Source: Watersipora subatra
Taxonomy: Eukaryota; Bryozoa; Gymnolaemata; Cheilostomatida; Watersiporidae
Length of the DNA: 64,000 bases
Assembly (NCBI RefSeq): GCF_963576615.1
Contig: NC_088708.1
Span: 44,689,196 to 44,753,195, forward strand
Reading direction: 5' to 3'
The notes below the pieces were generated by a model, which made no database searches, was not told where the DNA came from, and worked only from the letters and a program-made list of their open reading frames with translations. Below are positions 35,405 to 46,027 of the stretch, in pieces (positions within the stretch are counted from its first letter, which is position 1; every line of letters begins with the position of its first letter). The position numbers were made by a program, and so were the translations under genes.

Positions 35405-36189
35405 TGATGAATAAAAAAAAAATTGGTTGCTTAAAGCTAGAGTCAATGCTTAAATGCAAGGTCAGAATTTTACTGATATAAACAAAGCATGTTGGTCATG
35501 GTTTTACTTGTATTGGTACAAAAAAGAAAAAGCCAAGATCATTGGTCTTTCATAAGCCTAAACAAGGCACATTGGTCATTCCTGTTCAGCGGGTATAACC
35601 AAAACATGTTAGTCGTTAGTTATCCACTAGTCTATGCAAGGCATGTTGATAATTCAGTTTTTTGTGCTGTAAGCATTTTGTGAGAAGTATGAGATTTTTA
35701 CTTCTGTTGCAGGCTTCCATATAATCGTACTGGTCTTCGACTCAAGACAGTAAATTTTGCCCTATAACAGTGATGACAAAAGCTAAGCTATAATTAAATG
35801 TGAAATGACAAATATAAACACAAATATCATAACTTAAAGTTTAACCAAAAGCTAACTATAATATAACAAATGCTGTTTTCTGTAGCTTTTTTTGATGCCA
35901 AATGGTAGCAGGAGGTGGCAAAAATTCTAACTGATGAGCTGACATTAAATTCATTTCTCTTATTGGCTAAAGATGATGTCTATATGATCGGAAGAAAAAT
36001 TCCAACCAAACAATGACATGATCTATAATAAGCCAATACAGCTCAGAAGCTGCTAGCAGTAAGTACAAGCTGACACATGACACCAGGTAATTTAGGAACA
36101 CAATAATTTAAAAATCATGATGCATTTAGTACACAAAATTATATACACGCAGGGCAATACTCACAACACTGTCATATTATAAATATGTT
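35405..36189. other. Intergenic DNA with degenerate short repeats
   Basis: Between 35480 and 35660 words such as AAGCATGTTGGTCAT, AAGGCACATTGGTCAT and AAGGCATGTTGATAAT recur at irregular spacing, a decayed tandem repeat. Otherwise nothing was recognised. Confidence 0.45.
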
Positions 36190-37430
36190 TACAGAAAGTA
36201 GTATTATGTTTCTTTATGATTGGTTATGCTATTGCTTTACAGACGGGGTATGTGCCCAAGTGCCAATGGGCTTTGGTACCTGGTTATAGTACAAGTTTAA
36301 TCTTGAAGATCTACTAGTTAGCCTATTTAATCAAAAGTATGTGTCATCCTCTGTCTAGAAAAAAACATGAACTTGTAATTATTCTTAGATTTTAGTAGCA
36401 TGCATCTCACAAATCTAACATATATGTATACAATTATATTTCATGACATACAGCGTTAAGCTCTACACATCATCTTGTGCTGTGACAATAGGCATAGGTG
36501 AAAAGAATGCAACGAAATTTACAGTTGATGAACACTGTTAAAGGTTTAATAACCACTGCTAAAGAATGATTGGCTCTGAAGTCGATGCTATGGGTTCAAA
36601 TTGAGAGTTGTTTACTCTTGGACTTTGTTGAGAGAGGGCAACTCTAACATTTCTAGTTTTAATAGTCGAGATGCATGCCTTCTCTAAGACCTGGCAGGAG
36701 GAAACAACTAATAGCAGCCAGACAGTAAGGTACCACTAATGCCTTTCAGATGATGCACCTAACAAATAGTGCAACCGGACTATTGGTGTAAGGGAGTTGG
36801 CAGCTAACTGCCAACCCCCTCTCAACTAATGCCTCAACTAATGCCTGAACAAACGGCTGATGATTAGAGAAGATGACTGGCGCACAATCGTATGGACTAG
36901 TGCTGGCATCATACAATCCTCTGGTGCAGTTTAATATTGAATACAGAATAGTTACTGTTTTTTTCTGCTCTTGCTGGTATGCAACCTGAGTATAAGGCTA
37001 CTTGAACAAAATAAGAATAAGTATTGCTAGTACTGCTTTACAAAGATAACCTATATAGGAAATGGGTAGTGCCTAAAAGTGAACAGTGCCTGTGAGCAGT
37101 CTGATTATTCTCAAGTTGCGATAAATCTGGCAACTGTAGAAAAAGAGAATAAATGATATAAAGCCCAGCCCACCTAGTTTACAAAAGATCTAAACACATA
37201 CAGGAAGTTGGTAATAAACTGCAGTAGTTATATCGATGTATACATATGCTGATATATGATAGGAGTGAATATATGAACAATGATAGTTAGTAAAATCCTT
37301 TACAACTGTCATATGTTTTTTGCCTACCTATATGTAACCAACCAGTCTCCCTCTGGACAGAACAGCCATGACAATTATCCTCTAATCTCTCAGTAAACTT
37401 AAGTTATTCTTTGTATATTATAAATATGTT
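36190..37430 (+). pseudogene. Decayed partial copy of ABHD16A exon 3 and intron 3
   Basis: 36229-36296 reads LLYRRGMCPSANGLWYLVIV in one frame. ABHD16A exon 3 at 55611-55680 reads LLYRRGMLTSADGLPYMAKV; DNA identity is about 80 percent there. The similarity continues past the exon: 36470-36575 resembles 56520-56635 (shared ATCATCTTGTG-TGTGA-AATA and AACACTGTTA) and 37320-37400 resembles 56650-56730 (shared ACAGCCAT and CTTAAGTTA). The copy lacks the MITE that sits in the true intron. No equivalents of exons 1, 2 or 4 were found near it, so it is a fragment and cannot encode a lipase. Confidence 0.7.
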
Positions 37431-38714
37431 TGCATAAGTCTTTCTTCTGTACTCGTCATATTTCATATATGGGCGTAAAACCCGAAATCAGTAAATTACT
37501 TATGAGGTGAACTATATGAAATTTGTGGTCGCTCTGATAAATCAGATGGTATCTTCATCTAAAGATTGTCTGGCCTGATGTTGACCTAGAAAATAACCCA
37601 AAACTAGTTTTTTAGCTTGAGATGAGTGAGCCACACATCATGCAATCTGTAATAAATTAATTCGTCATGGCAACATGGTGGAAAAATCCTAAATAATACA
37701 TTGTGTGCTTGCCAGAATATTAAATGATTTTAATTTTAGTAGTTATTACCCATTATAAACTTATTTAAGTGATATTTTTATTGATATGTTCCTCCATATT
37801 ATTCGCTTAATAATCTGTACATACGGATTATGGTTATCGAAAAATGTTGTTCATTGTTAATTACATGTGGTTTTTATGGAGTTTTTAATGGTATCTATTT
37901 TGTTGTATAATTCTGCTCGATTCTGATATACCATATTAGCTTGCCTATTGTCAAATAATGGAAACTTTTACATAGCTTGCAGTCAGTAGCTTTTGTGATT
38001 AGACGATTCAAGTAATTGTTATTAGGGTCGTTTAAGCCCACTTGTTTTATGTATGATACATGTAGTTACTGCCGAAATTGTTATGCCAGCTCTCTCAGTG
38101 TTTTGCTTTCAGGAAAAATGATTCATAGGCCTAAATAAGACGTTTCATTTACTGAAGGATCTCGCTTATTAATTGAGGGTTTTAAAAGAGTAATGCCATA
38201 TTAGCACATCATAGCAAAGACTGTAGCATTAAATATATTAGCATCAAATACATAGATTATTCTAACAAGTGTTAAGCTCCCTTCTGTTCGGTCCTGCAGG
38301 TATTTTTTCAAATAGCGTTAGGTTCACGCACTCTGTTGCTTTTAGCATTGTATAAAGAGTCGATTTCAGCTCCTTCTTGTTAAGTCATACAGATTAGTTT
38401 ATAGCAGGAGAGTTTTATACCATTGACGTAAGTTTGTTCCCAATTCTCGATATTACAAATATGTTCGCGCAGGCCTAAATTTCTTATTCCATCGAGGATT
38501 AGAAATATAATTATGCAAGCCCATATTTCTCACTCCATAATCTTAAAGTACATGTACGATGAGTATTAATGAATATGTTCAACCATCACCAGATGCAGTT
38601 CGAAAGTTTTGATTTTCGAGATTTTCGTTTTTCGAATATGATTTCGTGATGGAATTTTCAAAAAATGTGTACGTACACGTACATGTATAGGCCGTGGGCC
38701 AAGACGTTTATCTT
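37431..38714. other. Intergenic DNA, nothing recognised
   Basis: AT-rich, no gene or array. It separates the ABHD16A fragment from the nested transposon block. Confidence 0.45.
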
Positions 38715-39329
38715 GCATTTCCGTTGGCACCTCTTTTCAGTGGTAATTTATGCAGTGATTTAGACTAGTTTTGGTATTGAGAATTCAAAACTGAAGAGTT
38801 GCCGCAGCTACCATTCCCACTTCTATGAGAAATTTGATAAAAATAATGTTTTAGGATTTATCTCCCCTGTAAATAAGATTCCTTCCATAGAAGCATCAGA
38901 TTTGCAACTTTTATCATAATTATTTTGTAGTAATTTAGAATGGCAGTGGTGAATACAAAATTTATCTTCAATCTATTTTCGAACACTACATATCCTACAT
39001 TTGTTACACGCACAACATGTAAACTATATACATGTATATACGTATATGTATACCTATGTACATGCGTATAATTGTATGGTTTAATAGCTTTATTTTACTA
39101 GAAAAATTCAAAACACTGTAATTATGTTTTACAACTTGACACTGATGAATCAAAGAAAATAATAATAACGCTGCAAGCAGACTGAACATGGTGATTTTTA
39201 TTAGCATTTTTATTAGTAGTATTATTAGTAGCTAATATCAACAGTCTTACAAAACGAGCTGGAATATTTCAAAATATTGCATATCCTAATTATTTGTTCA
39301 ATATGTTGAGTTCTTAGTCATTGTCCTCA

Positions 39330-41580
39330 CCATATGCATCCTCGGCTACCCTCGCTTCAGTTTTGTCTTTGCACGCCTGTGCAAAGCTCTGTGTAAGGCA
39401 GCTTTGCCATGATAATGGCACATCAGTTTCCTCGGCACCTGGATTTTTGACACTCCCATAGAACTGCTTGTAGAATATCAGGTGGAGCAATGATTCTGGT
39501 ATGACACTTTACTGCATACTCATCATTTTTCTTACCCAGTATCTACTGATGTAAAGAAGGAACTGGTGCATTGGCAAGTTGTGTTGTTGCCTCTTTCCAT
39601 GTACATGTAGGTAGCTGCAACATAATTGATACAATGTACATGTTTTTCTCAGCGATTGAAGGGAGGAAGGAGCTGACCAGCCCAGACCTAGACACAAAAA
39701 GCCTGTCCCTTAGTCAGTTGAAGTTTGTGCCATTTTCCTAGGTGCTTTTTTCTTGCCCATGGAGTTTGCGTGTTTAAGTCTTTCAGAGAGAATAAAGTTG
39801 CTCCAAAACTCAAATGATTCTCCTTTCATTGCCTGCTGAAAGTTGACTTCTGTTTTGATAAGTTTCCTATGACTCTTTTTCTCTTTGCCCGCAAAAGATG
39901 AAACTGCATCCCAGCTAGAGAAACTGTGCAAACCTATGAGATTTTCCCATTGGAAGTTTAGTAGCTCTATTCTTGCAATAGTTTTCAATCACAAAATCCA
40001 CACAAGCAGCCTTATACTTCTTAGTATGAGCAATAAGCACATCAAGAATGGTATCAGCAAGTTGACGGAATGTTGAAGGAATGGCACTGGAGGGCAGGGC
40101 TTGGATAAGCGCCATGGCATCCACAAGGATGGCCCTCACATCCTCAATAGCTTGGAGTCACTGCATTTATGGTAGTTTGATCATGTCTGCCATAGATATA
40201 AACTAGTCCTTTGAGAAGGTTTCTAACTCAGTTGCCCTCTGGGTACCTGGGCTGTAATATCCATAAAACTGCAATAAGAGGCACAGCTCTCTGCTTTTCC
40301 TCTTACATAAAAAGTTCCAAGATGCCATAGGTAAGTAGCGAACGATCTTAATTGATTTTGTTGAGGCAAGGTTGATCAACTTTTTCACCACTTCCGCAGT
40401 TGTGTATCTAGTATTACGCAGATATACTCGTCATAACACTTGTTATGAGAGGCCATCTTTAAAGCAACCACATCTTGATCAAAGTTCTACAAAGTACATG
40501 TTCTTCCTGTTTGATAGTAGCAGCATTCTTCAATCCATCTGCATACGTAGACAGGTGGACCGCTCGCAAAATCAGCAAGTTTTTTCACGCGAAACCATGC
40601 TTGAAGATGCCCATAGGAGTTTTAATCTGTTGCGAAGGCCTTAGTTGCTTGCAGGGCGATATGATGCCAATCATTGGTGCTATACCCGTACAAGTTGGTC
40701 TGCAAAACAATACAGTGCACTGGTTATCAATTACTTATCAATTACTTAATCATAGTCAAAGCAACTGGAGAAATCATATCTTAGGTTAATTTACAGGATA
40801 GATGGATATACCAGCAGACACAGTTTTGGCCACATGAAGGACAGCTTTGCAATTAGTTGATTTGTGTGAATAGTACTGCACCTTATTTTCACAAATCTTG
40901 CATATATGTTTAAATGTAGGTCTTGATAGATATAAGTGGAGAGCAGAATTGGATATTGTGGTTTTTTTTGGTGGCTCCTCCTCATCTTGACAAGGTGTAT
41001 CATGAGTAGCAGGTTTTCAACTCTCTTCATGTGGCTAAATGAATGCCAGGACAACATTGACTAAGAAAATCACTACCACTTAGTCAGCTTAGACCAGAGT
41101 GAACTAGAGCAATAAACTAGAGTGAATACATGCATGATTTATCCATTTAATAAACAAGTGCAAGACCAATAGTTAATGCCTTGCTGGATTGAAATTTAGT
41201 TGTTTTTCAAACTGAATACTAGCCTCTTGATCAGTAGCCACCACTACTGGTTTGTACAAATTACAATGCCAGCATTCTTTCCATCTTAATAATGATTATT
41301 AATTATGCAATTGAATTACATAATAATTATTTTATAGAATAATTATAAGTCCCGTTATCTCACCTTAAATTTTTGAGTGGTAAAGTATCACAACTCTAAA
41401 AAAATACTCACCCACCTCACTGTGTTTTCTCCTAGCAAGCTCAATTTTGCTGTTGTTAGTCAGTCTCTGATAGCATGTTCTGTAAATCTGAGAGCCCTTG
41501 CAGACAAGTTGAAGGCATACACCATTAGAAACAGACCTTTCAAGCTCTTTAAAAAGTGTTTGGCCTGTGTGCTTAGTCAA
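39330..41580 (-). pseudogene. Decayed Academ-like transposase (copy A)
   Basis: Fragments on the minus strand line up with copy B. LVDAMALIQALPSSAIPSTF with ILDVLIAHTKKYKAACVDFV (about 40139-39980) parallels B's IDAKAMIQALSANAIPATF with ILDLLIARGRKYKAARVDFV. LIGLHSFSSWDAVSSFAGK (about 39930-39875) parallels LIGVHAFSGCDAVSSFAGK. The C-terminal cysteine region near 39530-39340 is recognisable but has lost most cysteines. Stops and frameshifts separate all pieces. The segment 41580-40790 has cysteine-containing stretches (HICKICENKVQYYSHKSTNC) that may be the N-terminal zinc-binding part. Confidence 0.65.
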
Positions 41581-41867
41581 TGTTTATCAAATTAATTTCT
41601 TGAGAGCCATGTATGTAGGCTACACAAGTCGTGTCAAAGCTCAAACCATGAATGCACTTATCTCGTATCTTTTTATCTTCTATGATTCATCAGTGTCAGG
41701 TTATAAAACGTAAATCTAGTGTTTTGGATTTTTTTGTAAAATAAAGCTATTAAACCATACAATACTATATGTTATACATATTTATATACATATAGTTATA
41801 TATATAAAATTGTTTCCTCACTTTGTCAACCCATATGGGTGGTAGTTTCTGCTCTAACTCGGGTTTC

Positions 41868-43900
41868 CTACCAGATACCTGGGAGTTTGAGCACTCGCCT
41901 CAAGATCTTAGCTGTTCCCAATAAAGCACTTTTATGCAACTCACCTGAGTTGATTGCTGTCGGTATCTGGGCAAGCCACATTTTATGCGCCGTGTTATTG
42001 CGCCCAGTGCCCCAATGACTACTGGAATTACAGTTGTTCTTACATCCCAGCATTTTTCAATCTCTTCTCCAAGAAGGAGATATTTCTCTACCTTTTCTTT
42101 TTCTTTGCTGGCTATATTGTAGTCATTGAGTACTGCTATATCTATTATAGTAGCCCTCTTGTTCTCCTTGTCCACCACCACTATATCTGGTTGGTTTGCT
42201 AGGACATGCTTGTCAGTCTGGATGTAGAAGCCCCAGAGGATCTTAGCGCGGTCATTTTCATTGACCTTACCAGGAGCTTCCCACCAGTGTTGTGGTTTAT
42301 TAAGGCCATACTATTCACATAGACTTCTATACGCAATACCTGCGACATGATTATGCCGCTCAGTGTATGCGTTTCCTGCTAGCTGCTTGCATCCACTGAT
42401 GATGTGTTGGATGGTCTCAAGTGCATCTTTGCACAGTCTGCATCTAGGATCGTCTCTAGTGTAATAGATTTTTGTTTGGAGTTGCCTTGTTAGGAGCACT
42501 TGCTCCTGGGCTGCCATAATTAGCGACGCTGTATTGGCCGTTAGATTTCTTTTGTTCAGCCACATATAAGTCAGGTGAAGATCGTCAACCTTAGATATTT
42601 GTCGGTGGTAAGCACCATGAAGGGGTTTCATGTGCCAGTCAATTTTCTCATCATCATGGCAAAGCTCCATTGTCAGAGCAGCCGATTGAAATTCAGCTAG
42701 CAACTTATCTGAAGTAGCTATGGAGGCTGCATGAGCTTTGATGCTTTGTTCTTCCTCTTTCACTGTCTGCTGTACACTTTTGAGTCCCCTGCCACCATCT
42801 TTTTATCGAGATACAATGTAGTAGTATCAGATTTTGGGTGGAGAGCTCCATGCATGGTCAGCAGTTTACGAGTTGCTATATCTGTTTCCTTGATGGCTTC
42901 CTCAGTCCACTTTATTATGCCTGTTGGATATTTTATTACTGGCAGTGCGTAGGTATTTATTGCCATGATTTGATTCCTGGCATTGAGCTGGCTCCGTAGG
43001 ACCTGCCGAAGGCGTTTCTTGTATTAAGTAATGACTTTGTGACGTACCTCGGCTTTGTGGTTGATGTTGCTTTGCATAATCCCCAAGTACTTGTACCCTT
43101 CTTCTATATTTTTGATGGTACCATTTGGCATTCTTAGGCCATCTGTGAGCATAGAATGTCTTTCTTAAGAATTAGCTTTCCACATTTCTCAATACCGAAA
43201 GTCATTCCGATGTCCTTTCTGTATACCTGAGTGAGGTTTATTAGCGAATCAATGTCCCTTTCTTTGTTAGCAGACAGCTTGATGTCATCCATGTAAAAGC
43301 GGCGGCTTATCTTGGTGCCACTCTTAAACTGGTACCCATATTGAGTTTTCTCTAGCATATTGCTTGGAGGGTTTAGGCATATGCAGAAGAGCAGCGGTGA
43401 TAAGGAGTCACCTTGATAGATGCCTCGCTTAATTTTTACACTCGCAAGCTTTTTGCCATTAGCCTCCAGTTTGGTCTTCCATTTAGTCATTGACATCTTG
43501 ATGAATGCCACAAGAGCAGAGTGAACATTGTACATACTGAGGCACTCAGGTATCTAACTATTGAGAATTGAGTCACAGGCCTTTTTGTAGTCAATCCAAG
43601 CCATGGCAAAATTGGTATGCCTTCTCCTGCTGTCTTGACAGACCATCCGATCCACCAGTAACTGATGTTTGGCTCCTCGGGTGTTGCGCCCAATTCTTTT
43701 CTGAGCACTGGTCATATAGTGACTCATGTGCTCTTCCATTTTGTCTGCAACTATTCCTGAGAGCAGTTTCCAGGTAGTGGGCAAGCACGTTATTGGTCGA
43801 TAGTTCTTGGGAATCGGCCCCTGCTTTGGATCTTTTATCAGAAGAACAGTTCGTCCTTTGGTCATTCATTCTGGATGGTCGCCTTCTTTTATTAGGCATT
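41868..43900 (-). pseudogene. R4-like RT and endonuclease coding region (broken)
   Basis: Consecutive minus-strand open segments 43865-43554, 43535-43134, 42966-42760, 42763-42311 and 42181-41868 together cover RT, thumb, zinc knuckle and restriction-like endonuclease. At least one in-frame stop (42313-42311, inside LCE*YGL) and several frameshifts separate them. The last segment ends LLGTAKILRRVLKLPGIW, matching the usual C-terminus of this LINE group. Confidence 0.75.
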
Positions 43901-43955
43901 CCATCTGCTTAGCCATTTTAGTGTGAAGTGACGTCAATTTCTTCAACTAGAAGGC

Positions 43956-45137
43956 TTAAATCATGTCATGACCAGGTGCTGCCCAGTTTTTCATACGCTG
44001 CACTCTGCACTCGATGTCCACTTCGCTGATGGTGAGTCTTTGCTGAGCCACAGTGTGTTGGTGGCTCTCTTTAAGCCTTTTCAGCCAATTTGCAGTGGTG
44101 TTATAAGTAGTCTCTTTCTCCCAGATGTCCTTCCAGAACTTTGAGGTGCTGGATCGAGGAGGATCTGACATTGGCCTCTGCAGTTCACCTTTGAACTGGG
44201 AATACACTTTAGATGGATTATTGATGAACAGTTTGTTCATTCTCTTGTTATCCCGCTCTTTAGTGTACTGCTTCAGTCGTGCCAAGAGTGCTACTAGCTG
44301 CTGTTTGGCAGATTCTAGAGCTTCAATTGGGGCTTCCCTTTTTGGACGCTCCAAACTGTGGTTTGATCTCTCACTGAGCCTAATAACTTTCTTGTGCAAG
44401 TCCTTGATCTTATTTTGTAGCCTCAGCTGCCAAAATGGAATGGCTTGAAGCTATGTTGACAGTGGCTTAATAACCAGGTCCTCCAAGACGACGGTTGCCG
44501 TACTGTAGATTAAGGCATCAGTCTCACTGATCGATCCAGTTGAGATTGACTCCAGTTCCAAGTTGATGTCTTCTAACAGCTTCTTAGGTATGGCCTTGCT
44601 AACTCTCTGTGGTGGTACCCTGCTTCCATAATTATTAGCAGCTGGCAGATGATATTTTCTGCACGCTCTTTCACCCTTGGTGTCAAGGACAAAGTGCATG
44701 TCTTCTTCAACCCGTGATTCAACACAAGATTGTGTATGTGTGATTGTGTGTGTTCATATGCACTCTTCGTTGGTCGAGGTTACTTGGGTGAACTGTTCCC
44801 TAATTTCATCTACCTCAAGTTCCGATATGAGGTGCTGCTTGATTATGTTACTCCTCTGAGCTACATGTTGCTTAGCGGTTAGTGGAAATTCAGGGCACAT
44901 GTTTATTCACAGTTGACGCATCTTTCCCATGTAGCCTCACTTTTGAGGTTCACTCATAAAGTAGCACTGCATGAGGTCCGTGTTATCAGTCCGAGTCCAT
45001 TTCATCCGTTTTGAACCAGTAGCCCATTTTTCACTGCTTTGTCCTGGTTCAGCAACAGGCAGCGCGGACCTTGTTTGACCGAGCGACGTCCGAGCCAGCA
45101 TGGCTTTGGTTATTGCACTCATCATACGTAGAAGCAA
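43956..45137 (-). pseudogene. R4-like LINE N-terminal region (broken)
   Basis: Open segments 45137-44937, 44699-44451 and 44399-43956 precede the RT. The first has a Myb-like DNA-binding start (MKWTRTDNTDLMQCYFMSEP). The third leads into RT with WAAPGHD, a motif often found at the start of RT in these LINEs, followed by a stop. Confidence 0.6.
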
Positions 45138-45159
45138 GGGTCTTGTCTAAGGACCACCA

Positions 45160-45240
45160 GAAGGGTGCAGTTTTTGGGGTTTGAACCTAGGACACAATGG
45201 TCACGGTCCCAATACCTTTCCCACTGTGCCATCTGTCCCG
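45160..45240 (-). other. tRNA-like segment at the 5' end of the LINE
   Basis: The minus strand reads GATGGCACAGTGGGAAAGG, then about 30 bases later GTCCTAGGTTCAAACCCC. These match pol III A-box (TGGCACAGTGG) and B-box (GGTTCAAACCC) patterns in the correct order. It may be a tRNA gene or SINE joined to the LINE, or the LINE's own internal promoter. Confidence 0.5.
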
Positions 45241-45375
45241 TATAAATAAATATATATATTTTATAAATATATATATTGGCCCTATACATATAAAATGTAT
45301 ATATACAATGTATATATATATACAATGTATATATACAATGTATATATATACAATGTATATATATATATGTAAAAA
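45240..45375. repeat. (TA)n-rich microsatellite
   Basis: Repeated TATATACAATG and TATATATATA words. It marks the 5' junction of the LINE. Similar TA-rich sequence lies at the 3' junction (41755-41812) and at the matching spot in the intact arm (39010-39060). Confidence 0.8.
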
Positions 45376-46027
45376 TTGTAAAAGTGGAACTTCACTCTAT
45401 AAGTTAAACATTTTATTACTAATAGTTTCATGTGGTACATTGAGTATCACACTTTATCATTAGTAGCAGGTTTTTAACTCTCTTCATGTGGCTAAATGAA
45501 TGGCAGGACAGCATTGATTAAGAAAATCACTACCACTTAGTCAGCTTAGACCAATAAGCTGACTAAGTATCCACTTTATGAATATATACAATGTATATAC
45601 ATATATATTTATACATGTTTATTTGCCTATACTGTTTACACGTGCGTGTAACAATCGTAGGATATGGAATGTTTAAAATAAATAGAAGATGAATTTTGTA
45701 TTCACCACTGCCATCCTAAGTTACTGCAAGATAATTATGATATAAGTTGCAAATCTGATGCTTCTATGGAAGGAATCTTATTTACAGGAGAGATAAATCT
45801 TAAAAATATCATTTTATTGAGTTTCTCATAGAAGTGGGAATGGTAGCTGCGGCAACTTTTCAGTTTTGTCAGTTTGAATTTTCCATACCAAAATTAGTCT
45901 GAATAACTGCAGAAATTGCCACTGAAAGGGGGTGCCAATGAAACATCATTTCTAGACAGACCTGTCAACCCAAGAGTGGGGCAATGCGTGAGATTTGGTT
46001 TTGGGGCAATTGATGTATCAATGACAT

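Larger units (their letters stand above)
41813..45375 (-). mobile_element. R4/Dong-like non-LTR retrotransposon (LINE), defective
   Basis: Minus-strand LINE with one ORF now in pieces. Order: a Myb-like N-terminus near 45060-44800 (MKWTRTDNTDLMQCYFMSEP); a linker; RT with NYRPITCLPTTWKLLSGIVA (about 43800), GDSLSPLLFCICLNP and the catalytic FYMDDIKL box (about 43290); a CCHC knuckle CRLCKDALETIQHIISGC (about 42430-42380); and a restriction-like endonuclease with QPDIVVVDKENKRATIIDIA (about 42200-42140). RT followed by CCHC then a PD-(D/E)xK nuclease is the layout of R2/R4-type LINEs. Several frameshifts and stops (for example 42311-42313) make it defective. Both ends abut TA-rich sequence (41755-41812 and 45240-45375), which suggests insertion into a TA microsatellite in the arm of copy A. 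Confidence 0.8.
38715..45945 (-). mobile_element. Academ-like DNA transposon, copy A, split by a LINE
   Basis: Long inverted ends: 38715-39050 matches the reverse complement of 45600-45945 at roughly 80 percent or more, including CCGCAGCTACCATTCCCACT and CTTCCATAGAAGCATCAGAT. The arm continues inward: 39040-39150 matches the reverse complement of 41680-41812. The right arm is therefore interrupted between 41812 and about 45600, which is where the R4-like LINE sits. The interior (39.33-41.58 kb) carries a decayed minus-strand relative of the protein seen in copy B. Academ identity is inferred from the coding fragments. Confidence 0.65.
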
